This document shows, piece after piece, positions 49,697-61,006 of a stretch of 64,000 bases of DNA. Every line of letters starts with the position of its first letter. Positions within the stretch are counted from its first letter, which is position 1. The DNA is taken from positions 48,346,001-48,410,000 of the forward strand of contig CM075676.1 of the NCBI GenBank assembly GCA_037962975.1, in the 5' to 3' direction. Both the position numbers and the translations under genes were made by a program. The notes beneath the pieces were generated by a model. That model worked only from the letters and a program-made list of their open reading frames with translations, did not search any database and was not told where the DNA came from. This DNA is from Clitoria ternatea (taxonomy: Eukaryota > Streptophyta > Magnoliopsida > Fabales > Fabaceae).

Positions 49697-52389
49697 TGTG
49701 ACGACCCGTGTCAATTTACCATTTAATACAATCGTTTAATCATTTTTTAAAAAAAAATTTCACATTTAATAAAAATTAACTCGGTCTTAATATAAATTAA
49801 TATTTACTTTTCTTAAATATATTCAAAATAAATAAAGCATACTCGAAATAACAATATCCGATTGGAAATAAATGCATTAATAAAATAGAGTTGATTAGAA
49901 ACAGCGGAAAAGAAACGAAGGCAGGAGGGTCATTCGCCTGAGCGAGACCCTGAGCTACTTAGGCGAAATTTGAGAAGGTCGCTTAAGCAAGTGCCGACTC
50001 GCTTGAGCGAATGCCACACATCAAACCTGAGCGGGCAAGACATACAAGGAAAGCCAACAAGTCGGGTTTCATTCAGAAATAGGTCCAATCGGTTATCTCT
50101 CACTCGGCATGGCTTAACTTTCACTCAACAAAGGTTCTCTCGGTCAGGTATCACTCGAAAAATGCCCTAACCTTGCTTTACTCGGAAGAGGCTCGCTCGG
50201 GCATAACTCACTTGGAAACATTCCCACCTTCATTCGGAAGCACTCTAATCTTCACTCGGGGACATTCTACTCTTTCTTCACTCGGAAATATTCTACTCTT
50301 TCTTCACTCGGAAATATTCTACTCTTTCTTCACTCGTAAATATTCTACTCTTTCTTCACTCAGAAATATTCTACTCTTTCTTCACTCGAAAATATTCTAC
50401 TCTTTCTTCACTCGGAAATAGACGAGGGATACATAGGAACGAATAGACAACAAACCGACTGGCCCTCGCTCGGACAAGAATAAATTTGCTCGGGAAATAT
50501 TCATCCGGTAATCGACTCTGCTACAGCAAACACTCAAAAATTTAATGCCAATCATCATACAACATAAATTCACATCCGATTCAAACTTAGTTCAGCACAC
50601 AACATGTAGCATCTCATATATGGAAAACTCAGTGTATATATATATTACAGAAAATTCATTCAAAATCACTCGGGCCTTGGCATCGATTCTCCGCTTGGCG
50701 CACCTCCAGGGCTTCGACCTCTTCCCTGTCACTGGTTAATAAATTGAAAACCACAGCAAGGGTGAGTGTTTGGCATCATAATTAATCTAGAACGGAAATT
50801 AACAATTTACATGCATCTAACTCCGTTCGGTTACTTTATTATCATATTGAAGGTCACACTCGGCAAATGCCTCACACTCGGCAAGTATAATAATTCATTC
50901 GGTAAATATGACAAATAACACTCGGCAAATTATCAGTCATACTCAGCAAACATAACTAATTGAACTTGGCAAATATAACAACTCATTCAGCAAATATAAC
51001 AAGCTGCACTCGACAAATACATCAAGTTGCACTCGGCAAATATGATTAATCACACAACTAATGATTCAATTGTCACCACTGACTCTCATACAAAATTGAC
51101 GCCTAGTATCCGGATACTAAAGGATCGACCTTCAGCTGGGGGTCCGACTTGACACCCCGTAAACCCGACTTGGTTCACCGAGCCCGACTTGGCTCCCCCT
51201 CAACCATTGGGTCATAGACCTCTGGGTAGCTTAACTGGGTCCGACTTGACCACAGAAGCCAAAAATACAGGGTAATATATACCGTCGGTTGTCCCACACC
51301 ACATAATCATACATATAATTCACATTTCTCATATCAAGTGGCCATCAGAAACACATACTCATCACTCGGGTGACCTGCTTGTCAAGCCCGGTATCACATT
51401 GCCACTACACCGATTGTCACAACATCAAATATTTCAGAATCACCTTAAGCCACACACACACACGATCTTCATTCGATCGGTGTCCGTACCCATATGCATA
51501 CACATACACATACAATTTTCATTCATTAATATCTTCTTACCATCTTCACAATCAGTTCAATGACTCGGACTCACAGCATGTCCTATTCTAATTAATCATA
51601 ACCCGAACACCCCCTTACCTCGGCTCCAAGCTTCGATAATCTGCTCCTGGTGCTGATTACGTCCTCTGAGCATTGGGTTCACTGTTTCACTTCCGAATCT
51701 AGCACCAGCTCCGTCAATCAGCCTTTCGTTGTTCGATCTGCTGCCTACGGGGTCGGAATACAAAACTCGTTAGCTTTACACCATCCTCAGCTCTAAGGAC
51801 CACTTTCGAGCTCACACTCACCAGAGGAGTGGAGAACAGACCCACACACAGCCATGCATGGCCACTCGGTTAAACAGAGAAAACGAAAGGGGGCAAGGAA
51901 ACACAAATGTAAACAGATTAATGGACTCACCTTGAGACCACGGTCACGGAAATGGGCTTATCACACGGTTTTGATACGAACAGAGTCCTCCTCTGGAGCA
52001 TGCAACTTACAGCGATGGAGGCAGAAGAAGAAGATGAACAGAAACCGAAGCAGATGAAGAAGAAGAAAGAAGCAGTGGCTCACGCGTGAATGATGAATCA
52101 AAGAGAAAGGGAAAGAAATCTTTATTTTAAGCCCGGGGCAACTGGTAACTTCCCCAGCCGGTTACCTCCCCATTTTCCTTTGCAATTTCATTAAAAGTCT
52201 TAATCAGCTTTCCTCTTCTTCTAATCACACTTCATTTATAATTAACCAATCAAAAAATTTTATTTACATTCATAATATTTAATCAATTATAATTGCCCAA
52301 CAATTCATAAAAATATCAAATAAATTTCAAAAACAATTATTAATATCTTCCACTACACATAATTTCTCTAAAATATCTGGGATGTTACA
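49697..52389 (-). mobile_element. LTR of a second gypsy family, - strand (2.7 kb)
   Basis: On the - strand it starts TGTAACATCC and ends GGTCGTCACA. Its start is preceded by a polypurine tract and an integrase tail, marking it as a 3' LTR. It has a 26-bp array at 50255-50420 and a looser CACTCGGCAAATA array at 50850-51060. A CACCCTTGCTGTGG module (- strand, near 50755) parallels the CTCACCCC module of Tekay LTRs. The palindrome TCGCTTGAGCGA lies at 49999-50010. Confidence 0.8.
50255..50420 (+). repeat. 26-bp tandem array (about six copies)
   Basis: CTCGGAAATATTCTACTC with period 26 bp (starts at 50281, 50307, 50333 and onward). Copies vary at one or two positions. Confidence 0.9.
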
Positions 52390-52401
52390 TCCACCCCCCC
52401 T
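52390..52401 (-). other. Polypurine tract of the - strand gypsy element
   Basis: On the - strand TAGGGGGGTGGA immediately before the LTR. Confidence 0.8.
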
Positions 52402-52424
52402 AAAAAGGGATTTCATCCCCGAAA

Positions 52425-52982
52425 TCAATGCACCGATTGAAAAAGATTGGGGTACACCCGTCTCATGTCCGATTCCAATTCCCAAGTGTAGGTTACCCCA
52501 TTCAGATTCTGCCACTTCACCTTCACTAATGGCACCTCCTTGTTCCTTAGCCGTTTGGTTTGATACTCCTTAATACTGATCGGTGTAGCTTCCACCGTCA
52601 GGTCCTCCTTCAATTCAATAGAGTCACTCGGCACAATCATAGAGTCACACGGAATATAGGCTCGGAGTTGTGATATGTGAAACACATTGTGGATGTTAGT
52701 CTACGACTGGGGAAGATCCAGTCGGTAAGCAACATCACCGATCCTCTCCAATATTTGATACGGTCTGATGTATCTCGGATTAAGCTTTTGACTCTTCAAT
52801 ATCCGACCTACACCTTTGGTCGGTGAAACCTTCAAGAATACCCAGTCACCCACCTGAAACTCAAGCGGTCTATGCCGATTGTCATAGTAACTCTTCTGTC
52901 GGTCTTGGGCAATCTTTATTTTCTCTCGGATCAGAGTAACTTGTTCATTCATCTCTTGGATCAACTCGGGCCCCAAATGATA
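52425..52982 (-). pseudogene. Integrase C-terminal remnant with chromodomain-like tail
   Basis: A - strand frame from 52982 to TGA at 52425-52427. It encodes GPELIQEMNEQVTLIREKI, then WVFLKVSPTKGVGR, NPRYIRPYQILERIGDVAY, FHISQLRAY and a tail ending YTWELESDMRRVYPNLF. It is the same domain as in the Tekay copies but clearly another family. TAG at 52701-52703 interrupts it. Upstream pol is missing; the frame ends exactly at the Cassandra boundary (52983). Confidence 0.9.
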
Positions 52983-53264
52983 TGTGACATCCCAGCGCTG
53001 TTGAGGGCGGGGAGTGATCGCTGGTGCATTGGCACGGACAAGGAGCGGCTCCTGGCAGGCTTCCAGCGGAGAATGTGACATCCCGGGCACTGTTGAGGGC
53101 GGGGAGTGATCGTTGGTGCATAAGCACGGACAAGGAGCGGCTCCTGCCAGGCTTTTAGTGGGAGGGACACATGAACGAACCGAATACATACCAGAATAAG
53201 AGGGATTCACAGACTGTATAGGTATGGGACTATACAGTCGAGGATAGCTTAAAGAAATAAATTC

Positions 53265-53400
53265 GTACTACCTATACCAACAAATGCATTAGCCTTTTCG
53301 GTAGCCTATCACTTAAGAACTCCAAAGTTAAGCGTGCTTAACTTGGAGTAATTCTGGGATGGGTGACCTCCTGGGAAGTTCTTAGGAAATGTGTGAGTGA
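53265..53400 (+). repeat. 5S rRNA-like domain, left Cassandra LTR
   Basis: Contains the internal control region of 5S genes (AAGTTAAGCGTGC; GGATGGGTGACC) in an LTR context. Not a functional 5S gene: its 5' half and closing stem are diverged. Confidence 0.8.
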
Positions 53401-53481
53401 GGACAAAATCACATTGGAAAGGTCTCATGTTGGTCTGTGGGGCGAGTCATTCATTCCTGAAAAGCGGTTGGGGTGTTATAG

Positions 53482-53494
53482 TGGTATCAGAGCC
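53482..53494 (+). other. Cassandra primer-binding site (initiator tRNA-Met type)
   Basis: TGGTATCAGAGCC one base after the left LTR end. Confidence 0.85.
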
Positions 53495-53550
53495 TAGCCT
53501 CTCCTAGTACGGTATGGTTCGGGGAAGAACCAGGCGGAAGCTGGTGGGCA

Positions 53551-53853
53551 TGTGACATCCCAGCGCTGTTGAGGGCGGGGAGTGATCACCGGTGCATTGG
53601 CACGGACAAAGAGCGGCTCCTGGCAGGCTTAAAGAAATAAATTCGTACTACCTATACCAACAAATGCATTAGCCTTTTCAGTAGCCTATTACTTAAGAAC
53701 TCCAAAGTTAAGCGTGCTTAACTTGGGTAATTCTGGGATGGGTGACCTCCTGGGAAGTTCTCAGGAAATGTGTGAGTGAGAACAAAAGCACATTGAAAAG
53801 GTCTCCTCTGTGGGGCGAGTCGTTCATTCCTGAAAAGCGGCTGGGGTGTTACA
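53551..53853 (+). repeat. Cassandra right LTR (303 bp) with 5S-like domain
   Basis: 5S-like sequence at about 53650-53785, colinear with the left copy. The LTR ends GGGTGTTACA. Confidence 0.85.
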
Positions 53854-54077
53854 TAAATGAGAAATATTATTAAATATCATTTTTTATTCTTTTATAAGTG
53901 TTTTATATTTTTACATAAAATAAGAAAGTTATATAGACTTTTGATAATTAAAAATATAATATTTAGTATACGTTATATGTTATGTATTATCCATGTAAAG
54001 TTACGACCCAAATTTATCCATCTCATTCTCACCTAAACCAACATTTTTTATAAGATATATCTTATTTATATTTCATT

Positions 54078-54108
<31 letters not shown>

Positions 54109-56342
54109 ATATCAATGTATAAAATATATACTATTTATATCTTTTGCATGACCCCATTTTACAAAATATTTTTTTTCTATCCAAAATGGTCAAACTCTCT
54201 ATAAGTAAGGGTAGGAGCGTGGGGGGAAAAAGGAAAGAAGTAATACAAGGAGAAAAAGACAGGTAGGTGTAGAGAGAAATCATGTGTATCAAGGATTAAC
54301 CTGAGATGCTGCAAATGAATCATAACCTTTTAATATTTGAAAACTTAAATTGTTTTTTCTATCTTATCTTTTCTCAACAAGACAAAAATGCGCTGCAGTT
54401 TTAGATTTGTCTTATCTTAATTAATTTACCTTATTCTTATCAAATAATTCTTTAAACACCTATCGTTTCTACTTTAAAGAGTTCTATCGTCATCTTCCCT
54501 GCCTATATCAAAACTCTTCTATTTGTGCACTGCCTGCGCCTTTCATTGTTCCACTAATAAAGTTCCAGAGCTCAATTCAAAACGTAAGTTGAGAGTGTGG
54601 GAAGAATTCTCAGTTTAATCTTTATTATGACTAATCTCTAAATTTTTGTTTTTAAGAAGAATATTTATAGTTAAAAAATTAATTAATTAGTTTGAGTCAA
54701 CTAAATCACCGATTTTAACCAAAACCAACCAGTTGAACCGAATTCCTACCAGTCAGCATATGATTTTGATTCAAATGGGCAGTCAAACCTGTCGGGTTAG
54801 CAATAAATGATTTGATTAACTGGTTTAAACGAATTTTAATAATAATAATTTTTAGTGTAAATAAAAAATTTAAAAAATTATCCATCGGAACACACAGAAA
54901 ATGTTTCATGATTTTACAAGTTATTGTTATTTTTATAAGTTATTTATAATTTTCTCCACACTCTTTTTAAAGTAACTTTTTTGTTTAGAAGGAGATTTAT
55001 AGAAACATGTTTTTAGGAAACTTTAAATGTATTTAGACTAGCAATGGTACCCGTGCCTTGTACGGTTGTATTAAGTTTGTAATTTATAATAATAATAATT
55101 TAGTTAAAACATATAAAATATATTAAATTATATATTGATAATATAAAATAAATAATTTTAATAAAAATATTGACCTTAATATTATGAATATAAATTTTAA
55201 GAAGAAATATTTTGAATACTAAAAAATATTTGTTAATAACTATTGTTGAATTAATACAATATCAAAATAAATATTATAAAATACATACTGATTTTTTTAT
55301 AGAAAAGTGATACTATTTATGATATTTAATTTGAATTTATATTTAATCAAAATTTAGGTACAATATGTAATAGTAAAATTAAAACTTTCAACATACATTT
55401 TTGAGATTTAAATTAACCGTTTAAAAATCTCAATAAATGATAAAATAATAAAATAATATAACAATAAAAATAATTGAAGTAATTAATATCATATTTTAAA
55501 AGTAATGTTAAGAATAAGAATAATAAATACATAAAACAATTAAGAATTAAATAAAAAAATAAAATTAAATAGGAGAATCAAGGGAACTTTTACACCAGAC
55601 GCATAACTGGTGTAAAAAATAGGAAATAACAAATGTTAAAAGTATTTCCTGACAACACTTATTTTCTTAAATTTTCAATTTCTTCAACCTCAAAACCTAA
55701 TGACTTCTAAACACCACCAAAATTTGAAGACACCTTCTATATTTAACAACTAATTAATTTATTTAATTTGGTCATTAATTCAGGATTAGAATTTAGAAAA
55801 GTTATAATTCAAAATTAATTCATAATAAATTTAGTAATTAATGAAATCTGATTCACACCTTATTAATAAAAACATTTTATTTATTTAATATATATATATA
55901 TAATATTTTTGAAATAATTTATTATCTAATTTAACAAATTTTATTTTTTATTTATTGCAAATAATTTTAATTCTTTAAATAAAATATTTTTAAATTAATT
56001 ATTAATATTATATAATATATTATTTAAATAAAAGTATTTAATAATCAACTAATTTATTTAATTTGGTCATCAATTCGGAATTATAATTAAAAAAATTATA
56101 ATTCAAAATTAAATCATAATATTATAATCAAATTGCTTAATTTTATATTTTTTAATTGTGTTAACATATATAGGGATTTAATTTCTAATGGATATAAATT
56201 TCTTCTCAAATAGTATATTATATAATTTATTGAATCCCTATTTAAGTATGACTTTTTAAATTATGGTAGCATATATTATAATCAAATTGTTCACTTTTAT
56301 ATTTTTCTTAATTGTGGTAACATATATTAGGATTTGATTCCT
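53854..56342. other. AT-rich interval, no gene supported
   Basis: Very A/T-rich DNA with a TA microsatellite near 54088-54108 and a hairpin at 55588-55617. The stretch 54480-54610 is less AT-rich and pyrimidine-rich and could be a leader of a lost gene, but no frame supports this. Confidence 0.5.
55588..55617. other. 11-bp inverted repeat (hairpin)
   Basis: TTTTACACCAG and CTGGTGTAAAA separated by eight bases. It is a perfect stem, possibly the centre of a small inverted-repeat element. Confidence 0.6.
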
Positions 56343-56347
56343 AATAG

Positions 56348-59300
56348 TGTAACATCCTAAGTTTGAAAATTTTAGAAAATAACTCATTAAGGCTCGGTGG
56401 CTCGTTCCTCTCCTGCGCATCGTTGGTATTTCAGACCTAATTACCTCAAACGATGCTTGATTGGAATGATTCTAGTCTCGTTCACTTTGTTTCGAAGAGA
56501 TCTTCAATCTCTATTTCTGGACTCGATCCTAAATTCCTACTTTGTCAGCTCAAATTCAAGGATTAAGTAAATCCATCCTAGAACCATGTTATTCATATTT
56601 TTACTCTGCGTATAGTTCATTCAAAAATTCATAACTCTCTCATACGACCTCCTTTTCTTGCAAACTTGGTTTCAAAATCACCATAACAAAATTATCTACA
56701 TTTTCCGTGAAGACCTCGAGAGCTATATCTTCATAGATTGGTACAGTTTTCATGATCTTTACCAATATCTATCCATCACATCACTATACTGATAGGTCCC
56801 AGACAAATTACTATATCACCCTCTTCCGGAACTCAAATCGCTTCGTTCTTGTTGGTATAGATCCGTATAAAACATATCTACAATTCTTATGAAGGTCACT
56901 AAGGCCAGTTCCTAAAGGAGAATTAATTACAAATTTATTTCTACAGCTTTACCTGATTCAAAGGTGATTAGAGCATCCTGTTATATTTTAACTATCTCAA
57001 GCTACAGGTATCAGATTGCCGTAAATGATATATCAATTTAAAGAGAAAAAGAAGATCTACAACTTTGGTGTTGGGATTTTCCTTTGATTCGGAATCCAGG
57101 AATTATCACAGAATTATTTTTAACATGATTATTTTCTGATTCATGAAAATCCTACACACCTTGACTTCTCACCCAATAAGTAACCTTCCAGCCACTAATT
57201 TTGGAACCACCAGCCACCATTGAACGTCCCTTTCTCTGCCCAGGTGGCTTCCCTCTATTTTTCCTACCACTTAGCCCATCACTATCACCATTGACCAATC
57301 AGCTCACATGCAAGCTAGCTGCCCATCATCCCACTCACCCATGACTCTTTGTTTATTATTGGCATGCCTACTAGTGCAGTGTGCATTCCTCCACACCTTC
57401 CACTGCATTCACGTCAGGGAGAGCAGACCAAGGTCCCCTTATTCCAATCCCAATTATAGCTACATCAATTTCTAAAAGAGGTGCCAACCATTTTCCATCT
57501 CATGATGTTACCTTGTTCTAATAGCTTTGCATCTTCCTCTCTTTTTCTTTGCTAGCTCACGGCCAAGACCAGAACCACCAGCATCTCTTCTCAATTATAA
57601 TCAATACCATGATGTTATCATGCTATCACATGCCACCATACACCATGTCATCTAGCCTTATCATGCTATACCATCCATTGTCAATTATTCCTTTTTCCTT
57701 TTCTTCATTCAGCCACAAAACAACAAGCAATTCTTTTGATTTCAGCCACCTTAAAACCCATCATTCAACCTTATTTTTGCATGCATGCAAAGGACTTGGA
57801 GGAACCAACTTCATCATCCCTTCTTGGAGCTTTAAAACTGTGACCACTCTTAGAGCTACCTTGGGTAAGTTTGTCATTTTTCTTCTTGATCATTGCTCCT
57901 AGATTCTTATGATCAATGCTGTCCTTGTTTTAGGAATTTGAAATACGGGAACTCTTACCTTTTTGAAGCCAAAAACCATGACTTCCACCCTCCCTTGTAG
58001 AGCACCAAAAACCGTGAATCCATCTAAACTACAAGGGAAAGAATGTTGTTATTTTCTTCTCTTGGTTGGTGTCCTTGTTCCTTCATCTTAAATTTCGGCC
58101 TTGCATGTTGAAGTTTATTAATAATACTCATGATGCTTGGAACCAAACATGGCTGTTTTCTCCTCTCTTAACCATGCATGTCTATTTTTCTAAAGATTCG
58201 AGAGCCTAGACAATGATCGGAGTACCTTAGGAGCAATTGGTGGAGTTTTCGGCGAAATCTCTAATTACTCTCTCTGGGCAGCAGCTATAAAGTGAGGTAA
58301 AGGGGGTCTCCATCTCGTTTGATTCCAATTATGGTTGTGTTATGATGACGCTTATGTATTTAGGAGCTTGCATTTCGAATTTCGTCACGATCCAACGGTC
58401 GGATCTTAAATCGTAGAATTTTTTGTAACCGACGACTAAAAGTCACGTTTTTGAACTAATCGATATTCTGAAAATTTATTCGGCATGATACAACGTTCAT
58501 GTACATGGATCAATTTTATTGAGATCAGATACTCGAAGAGGAATTAGTGACGATTAGCATTTAGGCGGGCTCGGTTACCTTCGATATGGTTGTATTAAAT
58601 AAAATCTTAATTCAGAGATTATTATGTAATTCGTAGTATATTTTCTGGTAAGCCCCGCTATTAAATAGTAAATTATACTCGTTAATTGGCATCGAATTAT
58701 TTTAAGAAATATCGCGTTCGGTAAAAGAATTTTCAATCGGGTAATCACAAATTTATAACTTACTTGAAAAAGTTGAAATCAAGGAGTTAGATTTCTAGAA
58801 GATTTCTTAAAATAATATGGCTTAGAATTGAAAGTGAAGAAACTTAATTTGTAAGAGAATTAATGGTGAAAAGTTTTACTCTTGTCTTTCTAAATGATGA
58901 TTTCTCAAATTAAGCAAATAAATGTACTTTTGTATTTAAACTATTCAAATGGGTGTAATGATATTGCTAAACAAATTGAAGATTTTATTTAAGATTTCCA
59001 TAACTTAAGCCCAAATAAGATTTTTGGAGGAAATGAAAATAAGTGAATTTTAGCATAATAGATACTAAGAGTAAAAGAAGAAAATATTAATTTTAGCAGC
59101 TACTTTAATGACCATTTTGGTGGCCATTTAAGAGAAATAAATGTTAACTTTAGAATGGATAAGAACTTTTAGAGAAAAATCTGATTAATAAGGATGAATC
59201 TAGAAACTAATTATCTTAGAATAATCATTAATAAATTTTAGAATTTTATGATGTTAGTTATTTAAGAGTCAAAGTGTGATTTTAAGTAGCGTATGAATTA

Positions 59301-60341
59301 TTAAAATTATTATTGTTAATTTAGAAATTTCTAACTTTGAAAACCAGAAATTGGTGATTGACTCGGAGCGATCGAGGAGCGCTCGAGCTTCAGGAATCGA
59401 GGATTCCATGTAGGGGGAACATTTATATCTTAAATGTATAGATTATGAATAGATAAGGGGATATAGGTTGATTTATGAATTGATTATGATTGCGTGAATT
59501 ATTGAGTGTGCTATATCCCCTTAGCTAATTGTTTTTTATATGAATTGATTGATACCGTTCATATATGTTGTGATGATTATGTTGATGATTTACGTCAGAT
59601 TGCAATGGTGTGGTGTTATAAAGTTAATGCTTCTGATGATATTGAATGAATGATAAATGGATGATGATTGATGATATTAATTGATGATTACTAAGCTTGA
59701 AGTAGCTTAGTGTATGTTGTTGTTATTGACTATTGCATGCTATGCTTTTTGATGTATCGAGTTGAAACCCTTGGTGATGGTAACCAAGTGGTAGCCCCTG
59801 ATGATGGTAATCAAGTGGTCTATTGATAATTGATAATTATCTGGTATAGCATTTGTATTCAGATGCACACAGGACTGCAGGGGGCCTGTGATGCCGGCCC
59901 AGATGGGAGGGCGGTCTGATGATAAGGCACAAACCCTGTGGTGGTTTCTTCGGATTCCACAGCCGCCTTCGAGTTTGACTCAAGGCCAGCCCGTAACACT
60001 GAGTTGAGTTGCCGCTGTCACTGAGAGTGACTGGTGTTACATTATGAGCGCGCGGTTTGGTACCTGTAAAATGGCCGAATCAGTTGAGAGCTGAGATATA
60101 TGATTATATTGTGTAAATCTCATTGTTAGAGTCGGATCTACGTACATATGCATTCGCATATAATATTGAGGTTGAGAAGCTATGAGATAGCTCATGATAT
60201 GTACTGTTGTGTTGTTGCAATTGAGGTATTATAATTATTGTTAAATGACAATGTGTATGGTAATGTTTATGATGAATTATCGATTTGTGTTGGATAATTA
60301 ATTAGTAAATTATGTTGAATCCAGTTCAGTACCTGTCATTT

Positions 60342-60394
<53 letters not shown>

Positions 60395-60470
60395 TCACCC
60401 CTAGTTGTGGTTAATTCACAAAAAATTTTCTTGGGTTTTCAGACCTTGTTTTCTAAGGAAGGATGTTTCA
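56348..60470 (+). mobile_element. Solo LTR, large gypsy family (4123 bp)
   Basis: TGTAACATCC...GGATGTTTCA, flanked by perfect AATAG duplications (56343-56347 and 60471-60475). No second LTR, primer site or pol. The 3' half shares modules with Tekay LTRs: a TCAAGGCCAGCCCGTAACACT block near 59980, a GGTTTGGTACCTGTAAAATGG block near 60055 and GCTCACCCCTAGTTGTGG near 60392. An AT microsatellite occupies 60345-60392. The frame at 57549-57902 is not supported as a gene. Confidence 0.87.
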
Positions 60471-60475
60471 AATAG

Positions 60476-61001
60476 AATATATCTAAATAGATATTAGATT
60501 ATGATTACAATTAATATTTTAATTTAATTTTAAAATGGATTGTTTAATTTTAAATTTCATAGTTACAATAATATACATAAGAATTTGATGAATATTTGAT
60601 TGTGATGATAGTTATTATTTTAATTTGATTTGAAAATTATTTTTATTACAAATTTGAAAAAGTAAAATAAATATATTCACACTTCATAAGACACTGATGT
60701 GTGTCAAATATTGAAATTTAATTATTAAGAACAAATATTTATTGAGAATAAGTCTCTTTCTACAAATAAACCTCTAAATAGAAATTTTCAAAAGTTTTAT
60801 AATCCTTTATCTATTTATTTTTTAAACTCTACAATGTCATTTTATTATAATATAATTATAGACTTGCTAGAATATCTATTAACTTTAGTTATGTACAAAA
60901 GTCATTTTTATATTAGTTAACTAAAATAGTTATTAAAAAATTGGTTATGTACAATATCTAAAAACTTTGCTCAATGCTCGTATATAATATATTTCTTGGC
61001 T
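60476..61001. other. AT-rich spacer between two solo LTRs
   Basis: No gene or element terminus seen. Confidence 0.6.
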
Positions 61002-61006
61002 TTATT

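Larger units (their letters stand above)
52983..53853 (+). mobile_element. Cassandra-type TRIM retrotransposon with 5S rRNA-like LTRs
   Basis: Two similar LTRs, both starting TGTGACATCCC and ending in GGGTGTTAYA, flank a short non-coding interior with TGGTATCAGAGCC directly after the left LTR. Both LTRs contain 5S rRNA-like sequence including GTTAAGCGTGCTTAACTTGG and GGATGGGTGACCTCCTGGGA, the defining trait of Cassandra elements. The left LTR is about 498 bp and the right about 303 bp; the left has a 90-bp duplication of its start and an extra segment at about 53155-53255. No matching target duplication is seen (TGATA left, TAAAT right). It encodes no protein. Confidence 0.88.

Noticed and set aside
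50255..50420. Regular 26-bp repeats as a CRISPR-like array
   Set aside because: Head-to-tail repeats without distinct spacers, in a plant LTR.
53265..53785. Two functional 5S rRNA genes
   Set aside because: The 5S-like parts sit in Cassandra LTRs, have diverged 5' halves and lack normal 5S spacers.
57549..57902. 117-codon + strand frame in the 4.1-kb solo LTR
   Set aside because: LTR interior; His/Ser/Phe-rich with no domain or upstream signal. Likely chance.
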